From assembly GCA_015491705.1 (NCBI GenBank), contig WFVK01000282.1:1-5494 (forward strand): a stretch of 5,494 bases of DNA, in the 5' to 3' direction. How positions within the stretch are numbered: the stretch's first letter is position 1; every line of letters begins with the position of its first letter. Under the pieces are notes generated by a model. That model saw only the letters and a program-made list of their open reading frames with translations. It ran no database searches and had not been told where the DNA came from. Of the stretch, positions 1-5,494 are shown piece by piece. The DNA comes from Nitrospirota bacterium (GTDB taxonomy: Bacteria; Nitrospirota; Thermodesulfovibrionia; UBA6902). Made by a program: the position numbers and the translations under genes.

Positions 1-133
1 AAACCAGCTCAAGGACACCTGTTGAATCTATCAGTCCTTTTTCCAGAAAAGAAACGTCATCCCCGAAACCATCATCTTCCCCATACAGAAAATTATCAAC
101 AATGAAATGCCTGATCTCAGACTTCAACTGCAT
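1..133 (-). CDS. Acyl carrier protein (phosphopantetheine-binding), 3' end beyond window
   Basis: The 44 visible codons run open to the left edge. They read as the N-terminal half of an acyl carrier protein: a first helix with IRHFIVDNFL (residues 7-16), an acidic loop rich in D and G (18-26), then SFLEKGLIDSTGVLELV (28-44). Ser37 in the DSxGVLELV motif matches the serine that carries 4'-phosphopantetheine in this family, at the start of helix 2. Such proteins hold acyl or aminoacyl groups as thioesters in the cytoplasm. The ATG at 133-131 lies inside the end of the amidotransferase gene, a 17-base overlap in another frame. Upstream purine-rich stretches (GGAG at 147-144, AGGGA at 140-136) could bind the ribosome; a TTG at 127-125 is a less likely start. 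The overlap implies translational coupling and joint function with the amidotransferase. Carrier proteins of this type occur near acyl-CoA ligase and asparagine-synthase-like genes in XrtA loci (recalled knowledge). The acyl substrate is unknown. Confidence 0.88.
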   Translation of the reverse strand, partial: MQLKSEIRHFIVDNFLYGEDDGFGDDVSFLEKGLIDSTGVLELV

Positions 134-2096
134 ATTCCCTGTTCTCCATCACGTTCCCTGTTATTTCCCTGCTTCTTGAATCAAAATTTTCTATATACAT
201 ATGATGCACAAGCAATGTAGAGATTATGCCCACGACAGCCATGTTATCCTTGAAACCGATCACCGGAGCCTGTCTGCATTTTTTTACCAGCACGGAAACG
301 GCCTCTGGATTGAAGTATGCGGTTTTCTTCAAATTCTTCTCTGAAAGTATCTCCTCAAGATAACCCGGGGGATTCCCCTTGAAAAAACTCTTTGAATCAG
401 GGGCCATATATGGCTGTTTGGTTCTTTTTATTATTGAATCCGGCAATAAACCACCCATGCTCTCCTTCAGGATATACTTCTCCGTGAGTGCTCTCATCCT
501 TATAGCGGACGGCAGTTTACAGCAGAACTCCACCACCCTGTGATCAAGAAAAGGGAACCTCCCCTCTACTGAGTTCGCCATTGCAACCCTGTCTCCCTGT
601 GAAGACAGGAGATAGCCTGAAAGGAGGGTCCTGATTTCAAGGTACTGCGATTGTGACAGGTAATCGTATCTGGACAGGGCGCCTGAGAGTAATGCCGAGA
701 GTTCATCCAGATTTTTATAATTATCAAGTCTCTCTTTAATATGATCAGAGAAAAAGAATTTTATCTTCGAAGTTGTATTCCACCTCGGTATATGCGAATA
801 ATACGCCTCCGGATAATCATTTGTGTCCACCCTGAAAAATGTACCGGCATACCGGAGTGACCTTGTGGGAGAATCGGCAAGATACGGATAGAGCCTTCTG
901 AGGATAAGCGGCCTGAGCCTCGATTCCGGGAATCTTTCCATAAACTTGCGTATCTTTGCCTCTTTGAAGATGTCATATCCGGCCAGTATCTCATCAGAGC
1001 CTTCACCTGTTAAAACCACCTTGTAGCCGCTTTCCCGTACGAGTCCGGAAAGGAGGTAGAGTGGGGCAGGCGCTGTCCTTAATACAGGTTTTTCAGTATG
1101 CCATATAACATCAGAGAAACTCCTGCCAATGTCGGCATATGTACATTTGATATCGCTGTGCTCTGTATTCAGATATTCAATCATCTGCCTCTGGTATTTA
1201 CTCTCATCATATGCTTCGTCATGGAAAGTCACTGAAAACGTCCTTAACGGATTGCCGGTAAATTTTTTTATGAGGGTGGTTATGACGGATGAATCTATAC
1301 CGCCGCTCAAATATGCGCCTACAGGTACATCGGCCCTGAGCCGCAGTCTTGTGGCATCTATCAGGAGTTCCCTTAATTCTTCAGCATACTCCTCTTCTTT
1401 TCTGATGCCGTCATCCGGTGTAAAATCGGGATCCCAGTATTGCTCTACCTGGTAATTGCCCTTTTTTGCTATCATATAATGCCCTGCCGGGAGCTCGAAG
1501 ATGTCCCTGAAAGCTGTTCTTGGGGGTATGGTCATCCAGAATGTGAATATCTGATCCAGGCCGTAAATATCCATCTCCCTCTTTACCCTGCTGTCCATAA
1601 ATAATGCCTTTATCTCTGACGCAAATATCATTGAGCCGTTGACAGTTGTATAAAACAACGGCCTGATACCGAGCCTGTCCCTGGCAATAAACAATGTTTC
1701 CCTATTTTTGTCCCAGATGACGAAAGCAAACTGACCATTAAGATGTTTGAGGCACTCTGTTCCGTAAGCCTCATATAAATGAACTATTACTTCTGTATCA
1801 GACTTTGTGCAGAATTTATGTCCCTTATTCTCAAGAACCTTTCTGAGCTCTATATAATTGAATATCTCGCCGTTAAAGGTTATCCAGACAGTCCTGTCTT
1901 CGTTATGGATCGGCTGCCATCCGCTCTCCAGGTCAATGATGCTCAGCCTTGCGTGCGCAAGGCCCGCCCTTTCATCCCTGTAAAATCCGGTCCCGTCAGG
2001 GCCACGATGCCTCAAGATCGCGGCCATCCTTTTCAGGGTATCCAGTGGTATCTCTCTGTCACGATGGAGATTAAATATGCCAGCTATGCCGCACAT
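117..2096 (-). CDS. asnB: Asparagine synthase (glutamine-hydrolysing)-like amidotransferase
   Basis: This 659-residue protein has the full two-domain plan of class-II amidotransferases. The N-terminal glutaminase starts MCGIAGIF, so Cys2 becomes the N-terminal nucleophile after Met removal. RHRGPD (29-34), HARLSIID (48-55), NGEIFN (75-80) and SDTE (99-102) line the glutamine pocket. The C-terminal synthetase domain has the ATP pyrophosphatase loop SGGIDSS (264-270), GEGSDE (364-369, whose first Glu, E365, matches the general base of E. coli AsnB) and SVEGRFPFLDHR (509-520). It should use Gln and ATP to amidate a carboxylate through an acyl-adenylate. The APAPLYLLS segment (342-350) and KQPYMAPDS (560-568) resemble amidotransferases of polysaccharide and secondary-metabolite clusters more than housekeeping AsnB, so the acceptor may not be aspartate. 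The start is fixed by Cys2. No clear Shine-Dalgarno lies upstream. The 3' end overlaps an acyl carrier protein gene. Family is certain; substrate and gene symbol are tentative. Confidence 0.93.
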   Translation of the reverse strand: MCGIAGIFNLHRDREIPLDTLKRMAAILRHRGPDGTGFYRDERAGLAHARLSIIDLESGWQPIHNEDRTVWITFNGEIFNYIELRKVLENKGHKFCTKSDTEVIVHLYEAYGTECLKHLNGQFAFVIWDKNRETLFIARDRLGIRPLFYTTVNGSMIFASEIKALFMDSRVKREMDIYGLDQIFTFWMTIPPRTAFRDIFELPAGHYMIAKKGNYQVEQYWDPDFTPDDGIRKEEEYAEELRELLIDATRLRLRADVPVGAYLSGGIDSSVITTLIKKFTGNPLRTFSVTFHDEAYDESKYQRQMIEYLNTEHSDIKCTYADIGRSFSDVIWHTEKPVLRTAPAPLYLLSGLVRESGYKVVLTGEGSDEILAGYDIFKEAKIRKFMERFPESRLRPLILRRLYPYLADSPTRSLRYAGTFFRVDTNDYPEAYYSHIPRWNTTSKIKFFFSDHIKERLDNYKNLDELSALLSGALSRYDYLSQSQYLEIRTLLSGYLLSSQGDRVAMANSVEGRFPFLDHRVVEFCCKLPSAIRMRALTEKYILKESMGGLLPDSIIKRTKQPYMAPDSKSFFKGNPPGYLEEILSEKNLKKTAYFNPEAVSVLVKKCRQAPVIGFKDNMAVVGIISTLLVHHMYIENFDSRSREITGNVMENREYAVEV

Positions 2097-2113
2097 GTGT
2101 TAATGATTGGGTG

Positions 2114-2119
2114 ATTATG
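2114..2119 (-). promoter_or_regulatory. Possible -10 element for the amidotransferase gene
   Basis: On the minus strand the hexamer CATAAT matches the sigma-70 -10 consensus at five of six positions. It ends 17 bases before the amidotransferase ATG, which would give a leader of about 10 bases. Only a poor -35 match (TTCAAC, 16 bases upstream) is present. The gap to the ATPase gene is long enough to hold a promoter and the start codon lacks a Shine-Dalgarno, which would suit a nearly leaderless transcript. This is a weak candidate from sequence alone; the gene could instead be read from upstream. Confidence 0.22.
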
Positions 2120-2159
2120 TTTACCGGCTGATTTGGTTGAATAAGTTTATTGGCAGATT

Positions 2160-2205
2160 GGCGGAACCAAAATTATCCCTTTCCTGATTTCGGCACTGCT
2201 CCGCC
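2160..2205. repeat. Six-base inverted repeat GGCGGA / TCCGCC
   Basis: GGCGGA (2160-2165) and TCCGCC (2200-2205) are perfect reverse complements 34 bases apart, and lie three bases from the stronger hairpin at 2209-2236. In the amidotransferase leader they could close a larger loop stacked beside that hairpin. A six-base match over this distance can arise by chance; its position next to another stem is the only reason to list it. Confidence 0.35.
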
Positions 2206-2208
2206 CTC

Positions 2209-2236
2209 TCAGTTACATTTAACAAATAGTAACTGA
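2209..2236. repeat. Strong 28-base imperfect hairpin
   Basis: The outer arms TCAGTTAC (2209-2216) and GTAACTGA (2229-2236) are exact reverse complements. The inner arms ATTT (2217-2220) and AAAT (2224-2227) also pair, leaving a three-base loop and one unpaired base at 2228. That makes 12 pairs in 28 bases. In the minus-strand transcript the bases after it are GAGGGCGG, not a U-run, so it is not a typical rho-independent terminator. It could be a stability or processing hairpin, or an operator dyad for a DNA-binding protein. Confidence 0.6.
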
Positions 2237-2246
2237 TGGGTAGCTG

Positions 2247-2263
2247 GCCCTCTGGCTATGGGC
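2247..2263. repeat. Short inverted repeat GCCC / GGGC
   Basis: GCCC (2247-2250) and GGGC (2260-2263) could form a four-pair stem with a nine-base loop. It competes with an alternative pairing of TAGC (2241-2244) with GCTA (2255-2258). Two exclusive stems in one leader could act as a switch, but each is short and the case is weak. Confidence 0.22.
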
Positions 2264-2340
2264 TTATTGGGGCGTCTGTTTCTATATGGATATCTGCCCG
2301 GTTCCGGTCGGTCGGGAAAGTCGTGACAACTCTGTCCTGC

Positions 2341-3537
2341 TTAAGGCTCTTTTACCGGGATCTCTTTTTCAACGTCTGCCTCTTCGTCCTTTTTCTGATA
2401 TCCATATGAACGGCATATCTGCTCAAGAGCCGATATTTTGTTTAAAAGTCCGTTTAGCCTGCTGTTGTCTCTATCGGAGATCGCTTCAGAGATATCTTTA
2501 TGTAATCCGGCCGTCTTCCCGCATAACAAGGATATCTCTCTCAGCCTGTCTTTAATAACCTGCGAGACCGCTTCTTCAAGTTCAATAAGCCGTTGCGTGA
2601 CCTCTACCGCGGGGGGGAGCATGTCCTGATCTCTTTCATTCGTCATTACGAAAGGGGTTTCCCGGGACCCGTCAGATGCTGCAAGGGTATCTTGAGACAT
2701 GGAAGCAGCAGCCCCGGCTCCGTTCCGGTAATCGTGAAATTCAAGGTCCCTCGCAACTTCCCTCACTGTATCCACTGAGACGGTACTCCTGCCCTCCACA
2801 TACGTACTGAGCAGGACGAAATCGCACAGGATATTAATAAGTCTGGGAATCCCCCTGCTGAATCGATAGATGATATCCAGCATGTCTTCTTCAAAGTTTA
2901 TGACCCCCGGATTCCCGGCAATGGTCAGGCGGTGCTTGATGTATTCGGCGGTCTCGTGCATGCTCAATGCGGTAATGTGGTAATTGAGGGTGATGCGCTG
3001 GCGCAATTGCACGAGGTTCGGGAGCTGTATGGTCTCCTTCAGCTCCGGCTGCCCCACCAGTATGATCTGCAGCAGTTTAGCCTTATCCGTCTCAAGGTTG
3101 GAAAGCAGCCTGATCTCTTCCAGTAAATCAGGCGAGAGGTTCTGTGCCTCGTCAATCAGCAGGACAGGCTGGCATTTTTGCGCATACTGTTGAATGAGAA
3201 ACTGGTTCAGGTCGCTCAGCAGCCTTCTCTTGCTTTTACCCTCAACATCAAGGCCGAAATCCTCGTTTATCATGGACAGGAGCTGTTCCGATGAAAGCTT
3301 TGTATTGTTGATTTTTGAAAGCTTAACCGTACCGTCAAGATTTTTAATGAGATTGCGTACAATCGTGGTCTTGCCCGAGCCGATCTCTCCGGTCAGCAGA
3401 ATAAAGCCTATCCCGGACTTTATACCGTAATCGAGATAGGTTATCGCCTTTTTATGGGTGCCGCTCCTGTAAAGAAAATCCGGATTGGGCACCAGTTCAA
3501 ATGGTTTGTATTTGAAAGAAAAATGAGTCGTATACAT
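2341..3537 (-). CDS. XrtA/PEP-CTERM-associated AAA+ ATPase (ExeA/GspA-like)
   Basis: The first 270 or so residues of this 398-residue protein form an ExeA-type AAA+ ATPase. It opens with YTTHFSFKYKPFELVPNPDFLY, typical of the group. Walker A is GEIGSGKTT (50-58), Walker B LLIDEAQNL (126-134), sensor 1 VGQPEL (161-166), a probable arginine finger lies in QLRQRI (177-182), and sensor 2 is GIPRLIN (229-235). The family matches the putative secretion ATPase of PEP-CTERM loci (TIGR03015 as I recall it). It probably works at the cytoplasmic face in export or assembly of exopolysaccharide; the exact role is not established. No membrane segment is evident. Residues 271-310 are a Gly/Ala/Ser-rich then polar linker, 311-378 look helical and possibly coiled-coil, and the tail is highly charged; this extension is not part of the ATPase core. 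The ATG lies five bases after the barrel gene's stop, with only a weak TTTTAGG ribosome site, suggesting coupled translation. Confidence 0.92.
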   Translation of the reverse strand: MYTTHFSFKYKPFELVPNPDFLYRSGTHKKAITYLDYGIKSGIGFILLTGEIGSGKTTIVRNLIKNLDGTVKLSKINNTKLSSEQLLSMINEDFGLDVEGKSKRRLLSDLNQFLIQQYAQKCQPVLLIDEAQNLSPDLLEEIRLLSNLETDKAKLLQIILVGQPELKETIQLPNLVQLRQRITLNYHITALSMHETAEYIKHRLTIAGNPGVINFEEDMLDIIYRFSRGIPRLINILCDFVLLSTYVEGRSTVSVDTVREVARDLEFHDYRNGAGAAASMSQDTLAASDGSRETPFVMTNERDQDMLPPAVEVTQRLIELEEAVSQVIKDRLREISLLCGKTAGLHKDISEAISDRDNSRLNGLLNKISALEQICRSYGYQKKDEEADVEKEIPVKEP

Positions 3538-3542
3538 AAAGC

Positions 3543-4817
3543 CTAAAATATCAGTTTTGCCTGTACCCTGACAATGTTATTGTTAAAATTCCCGGTGCCG
3601 GCATCTGAATACCTATGGTTATAAATGTATTCAATGCCTGTAATCAGGTCCCTTGCCGGTTTATATTCAATGCCGCTTCCCAGGCTGTACCTGTACACAT
3701 TGTCATCTTCGGGCAGGAACCTCTGTTTTTCCCATAATCCATGCAATGACGCTGATAATACGCCCGCGGATAATGATCTTTTAATGTCAACCGTGATTCC
3801 CCTGATCCTGTCTTCCACGCCGGTCTTTAATTCCCTGTCCTTAATGTAATATGGATTCAGGGTCATTTCAAAAGGTTCTCGAGTTGTCAGACTCAGGTCA
3901 GCCCTCTGCCTTTCCGTGGCCCCCCGTGTTACGGAACTTTCAGTGGCGTCTGACTGACTGCCGGGCTGCAGCAGGGAATTGCTGCAGGCAGCCCTCAGCA
4001 CAGAGCCGCCGAGCATATCCAGGCCGTATTCGGATTCCACGCTCCAGAAATCGGTTTCTTCATCGGATGCAGCAGAAAAATCAATATAGTTCTTTCCTGC
4101 TTCACCCCGTACCGTCCAGTGCGGGCCCACCCTGTAATCCGCTGCCACGGATCCCCGGTGGCTGTCATATCCGCCGGTCAGTTCAGGCCGGTAGGCAAGA
4201 AATCTGTAGTTCAGCGATACACTGACCCTGAACGGAAACCGTTTGTTCAGAGAAGCAAAAGCTGAATGGCTCTCGGAATCATTTCCCTCTTCAGCGTCAT
4301 ACCACGTATTGGTATAGGCATATCCGAGACGCGACAGCAGGGTCGGCGTCAGAGGATATTCTGCATGAGGTGAAACTTCAAGCACATTGCGGGCAGTCAT
4401 GTTTTCAGATACATTCCCCTCGGCAAAGGCTCTCCTGATATCCACCGGAACCCTCGTGTACCGGTCGGAAACATCAATGAGGAGACGCCTGAAAGGCCCG
4501 GCCTGTGCATTAAACCTGATCTGTTGTGCATCTTTAATGTCCGTCCGGTCGAGCTCGCTGTGGCGGCTGTAAAATCTGAAGTCAAGCTTATAATCGAGGT
4601 CAAGCTTCAGTGACCCGGCAGGAACGTATTCAAGCACGATCCCGGGGGAGACAGTGGTTATGAAATCCTCCTCTTCACCGGAGCCGGACAGGAATATGTT
4701 GTCGTTATATTCTTCAGTTACAGCCATATCCGGAGTTATGGTGAATTTTGCAAATGATGCTGATGGAGTCATCATTAAAATCGCCGTCAGAAACCACGAA
4801 CAGGTGATCCTTTTCAC
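3543..4817 (-). CDS. Outer-membrane beta-barrel protein, PEP-CTERM/XrtA-associated
   Basis: This 424-residue protein begins with a clear Sec signal peptide: KR, a hydrophobic stretch (residues 7-17), and SASFA before a likely cut after Ala23. The mature start has VTEEYNDNIFLS (33-44), a motif typical of the PEP-CTERM-associated barrel family (TIGR03016 / beta-barrel porin 2 type, from memory). The rest alternates polar and hydrophobic residues in short strands rich in Tyr, Arg and Asp, separated by acidic loops. The chain ends VRVQAKLIF; a terminal Phe is the usual signal for BAM-mediated insertion. It likely sits in the outer membrane and serves as a porin or export partner for the exopolysaccharide, although no biochemical role is known for the family. 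Translation starts at GTG (4817-4815), overlapping the kinase stop TGA as GTGA. A good ribosome site AAAGGA (4829-4824), six bases upstream, supports this start. It is coupled to the kinase gene and followed closely by the ATPase. Confidence 0.9.
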   Translation of the reverse strand: MKRITCSWFLTAILMMTPSASFAKFTITPDMAVTEEYNDNIFLSGSGEEEDFITTVSPGIVLEYVPAGSLKLDLDYKLDFRFYSRHSELDRTDIKDAQQIRFNAQAGPFRRLLIDVSDRYTRVPVDIRRAFAEGNVSENMTARNVLEVSPHAEYPLTPTLLSRLGYAYTNTWYDAEEGNDSESHSAFASLNKRFPFRVSVSLNYRFLAYRPELTGGYDSHRGSVAADYRVGPHWTVRGEAGKNYIDFSAASDEETDFWSVESEYGLDMLGGSVLRAACSNSLLQPGSQSDATESSVTRGATERQRADLSLTTREPFEMTLNPYYIKDRELKTGVEDRIRGITVDIKRSLSAGVLSASLHGLWEKQRFLPEDDNVYRYSLGSGIEYKPARDLITGIEYIYNHRYSDAGTGNFNNNIVRVQAKLIF

Positions 4818-5494
4818 TCTTTTTCCTTTTTCTTGTACCTGTAATAATTATATGAATAATCTCCATCAAGGTTTGATATGCTCACATCGTTGAATACAAC
4901 CCCGAGGATATTGAATCCCTCCATCATGTTCAATGCATCCTCAATTGTTTTTGTCCGGGCCCGGCCCTCCTTAACAACAAAGATGACCCCGTCCACGAAG
5001 GAGCCCATTGCAAATGCTTCAGTGCAGGACAGGACCGGGGGCGTGTCAATAATGATATATCCGTCCCCATACCATTGCTTGAGATCTTTGATAAGCGTCT
5101 CCATTTTTTTGGAGGAAAGCAGCTCCACGGGATTTTTTACCATGCCTCCCGCCGGAATAAAAACCATGTTGCCGATGCCTGTCTTTATCAGGACATCGGA
5201 TATATCTATGTCACGGCCCAGGTAATCGGAAAGGCCCTTTTCATACTCTATCCCGAGGTATTCATGGACCATGGGGTTCCTGAAGTCCGCATCAATAAGA
5301 AGGGTCGAATGGTCTATCTCCCGGGACAGTGTAACCGCGAGGTTGACTGCGGTAAGTGTCTTTCCCTCACCGTTAACGGAGCTGGTAATCATAACCGTGT
5401 TCAGGAGATCGTTTTTTGTCTCTTTAATCAGCATTGACTTAAGTCTCCTGTATTCTTCGGCAGCCCGGGAATCAGGCCGGGTTACAGTTACAAC
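4814..5494 (-). CDS. CpsD/CapB-family tyrosine autokinase, 5' end beyond window
   Basis: The frame is open to the right edge, giving 226 visible residues; the true start lies outside. An internal ATG at 5434-5432 should not be taken as the start, because the residues before it (PDSRAAEEYRRLKS, 7-20) match the conserved lead-in of bacterial tyrosine kinases. Walker A is SSVNGEGKT (38-46), Walker A' LLIDADFR (65-72) and Walker B YIIIDTPP (146-153). The C-terminus carries five tyrosines (213, 215, 217, 218, 220) before a Lys/Glu tail, the usual autophosphorylation cluster. These cytoplasmic kinases work with a Wzz-like membrane activator to set polysaccharide chain length and export. No transmembrane segment is visible, so the activator is probably a separate upstream gene or an unseen N-terminal part. 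Its place before the barrel and ATPase genes matches the XrtA-associated exopolysaccharide kinase (TIGR03018 type, from memory). It overlaps the next gene by four bases (GTGA). Confidence 0.93.
   Translation of the reverse strand, partial: VVTVTRPDSRAAEEYRRLKSMLIKETKNDLLNTVMITSSVNGEGKTLTAVNLAVTLSREIDHSTLLIDADFRNPMVHEYLGIEYEKGLSDYLGRDIDISDVLIKTGIGNMVFIPAGGMVKNPVELLSSKKMETLIKDLKQWYGDGYIIIDTPPVLSCTEAFAMGSFVDGVIFVVKEGRARTKTIEDALNMMEGFNILGVVFNDVSISNLDGDYSYNYYRYKKKEKE
4818..4829 (-). promoter_or_regulatory. Ribosome binding site deciding the GTG start of the barrel gene
   Basis: AAAGGA (4829-4824) lies six bases before GTG at 4817-4815, within the final Lys/Glu codons of the kinase gene. The Lys-Arg and hydrophobic residues that follow give a proper signal peptide, whereas the next in-frame ATG codons (Met15, Met16) would remove it. 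This supports GTG as the true start. Confidence 0.7.

Larger units (their letters stand above)
2097..2340. other. 244-base non-coding gap with inverted repeats
   Basis: This is the only sizeable gap in the window; it separates the ATPase stop codon from the amidotransferase start. I see no convincing reading frame on either strand. It holds at least three inverted repeats, at 2160-2205, 2209-2236 and 2247-2263, and a weak -10-like hexamer near its left end. Just after the ATPase stop there is a GC-rich stretch with short CCGG and CGGT repeats (about 2298-2315), but no U-rich tract follows, so it does not look like an intrinsic terminator. Possible roles are a structured leader for the amidotransferase/carrier pair, an mRNA processing or stability element, or the remnant of a deleted gene. 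Confidence 0.6.

Noticed and set aside
1263..1269. Seven-A slippery tract in the amidotransferase coding strand
   Set aside because: It encodes Ile-Lys-Lys-Phe just after the ATP loop; the frame on both sides is conserved enzyme sequence, so programmed frameshifting is not supported.
1779..2114. 111-codon open frame on the plus strand across the amidotransferase start
   Set aside because: It lies antisense to the glutaminase domain, whose motifs are fully intact, and its translation has no recognisable domain.
2192..2208. Sigma-54 promoter (GG-N10-GC on the minus strand)
   Set aside because: Spacing fits, but beyond GG and GC the -24 half matches the consensus poorly, and a hit at this level is expected by chance. 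It is worth recalling only because sigma-54 regulators often accompany these loci.
2160..2280. Cyclic-di-GMP riboswitch or tRNA in the non-coding gap
   Set aside because: The region has stems and GG-rich pieces, but the conserved core bases of the GEMM riboswitch and the T-loop and acceptor pairing of a tRNA are absent.
2296..2318. Intrinsic terminator after the ATPase gene
   Set aside because: Short GC-rich complementary pieces exist, but the stem is only about four pairs and no U-run follows.
2286..2555. 89-codon plus-strand open frame beginning in the gap
   Set aside because: Most of it is antisense to the ATPase C-terminus and the part within the gap shows no coding features.
3851..4225. 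124-codon plus-strand open frame
   Set aside because: It is antisense to the beta-barrel gene, reads as an Arg/Pro/Ser-rich shadow, and has no ribosome site or plausible neighbour.
5075..5437. 120-codon plus-strand open frame
   Set aside because: It is the complement of the kinase Walker motifs; conservation of those motifs explains the open frame.

Overview
All five genes recognised here lie on the minus strand, so the locus is transcribed from the right edge of the window to the left. In that order they are: the catalytic domain of a CpsD/CapB-type tyrosine autokinase (its 5' end lies outside the window), an outer-membrane beta-barrel protein of the PEP-CTERM/XrtA-associated type, an ExeA/GspA-like AAA+ ATPase of the XrtA-associated type, a glutamine-hydrolysing asparagine-synthase-like amidotransferase, and the first 44 codons of an acyl carrier protein cut by the left edge.

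The order kinase, barrel, ATPase is the core order of exopolysaccharide gene clusters that accompany exosortase A (XrtA/EpsH) and PEP-CTERM protein sorting. These clusters occur in Gram-negative, biofilm-forming bacteria. A signal peptide plus a C-terminal phenylalanine on the barrel protein confirms a diderm cell. Moderate base composition and the protein style would suit Nitrospirota, Desulfobacterota or a related uncultured lineage, but I cannot fix the taxon. No exosortase gene and no PEP-CTERM substrate gene lies in the window, so the assignment rests on the family resemblance of the genes and their order.

Layout by region: 4814-5494 kinase; 3543-4817 barrel, which starts with GTG inside the kinase stop (GTGA overlap); 3538-3542 a 5-base gap; 2341-3537 ATPase; 2097-2340 a 244-base non-coding gap with several inverted repeats; 117-2096 amidotransferase; 1-133 acyl carrier protein, overlapping the amidotransferase by 17 bases. 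Tight spacing makes the first three genes one translationally coupled unit and the last two another, with a possible internal promoter in the gap between them.

Likely teamwork (inference): the kinase controls polysaccharide chain length and export, the barrel helps the product cross the outer membrane, and the ATPase powers or regulates envelope assembly. The amidotransferase and carrier protein probably form a small module that makes or loads an amide- or acyl-type decoration for the polysaccharide or a linked metabolite. No mobile element, CRISPR array, rRNA or tRNA was found.
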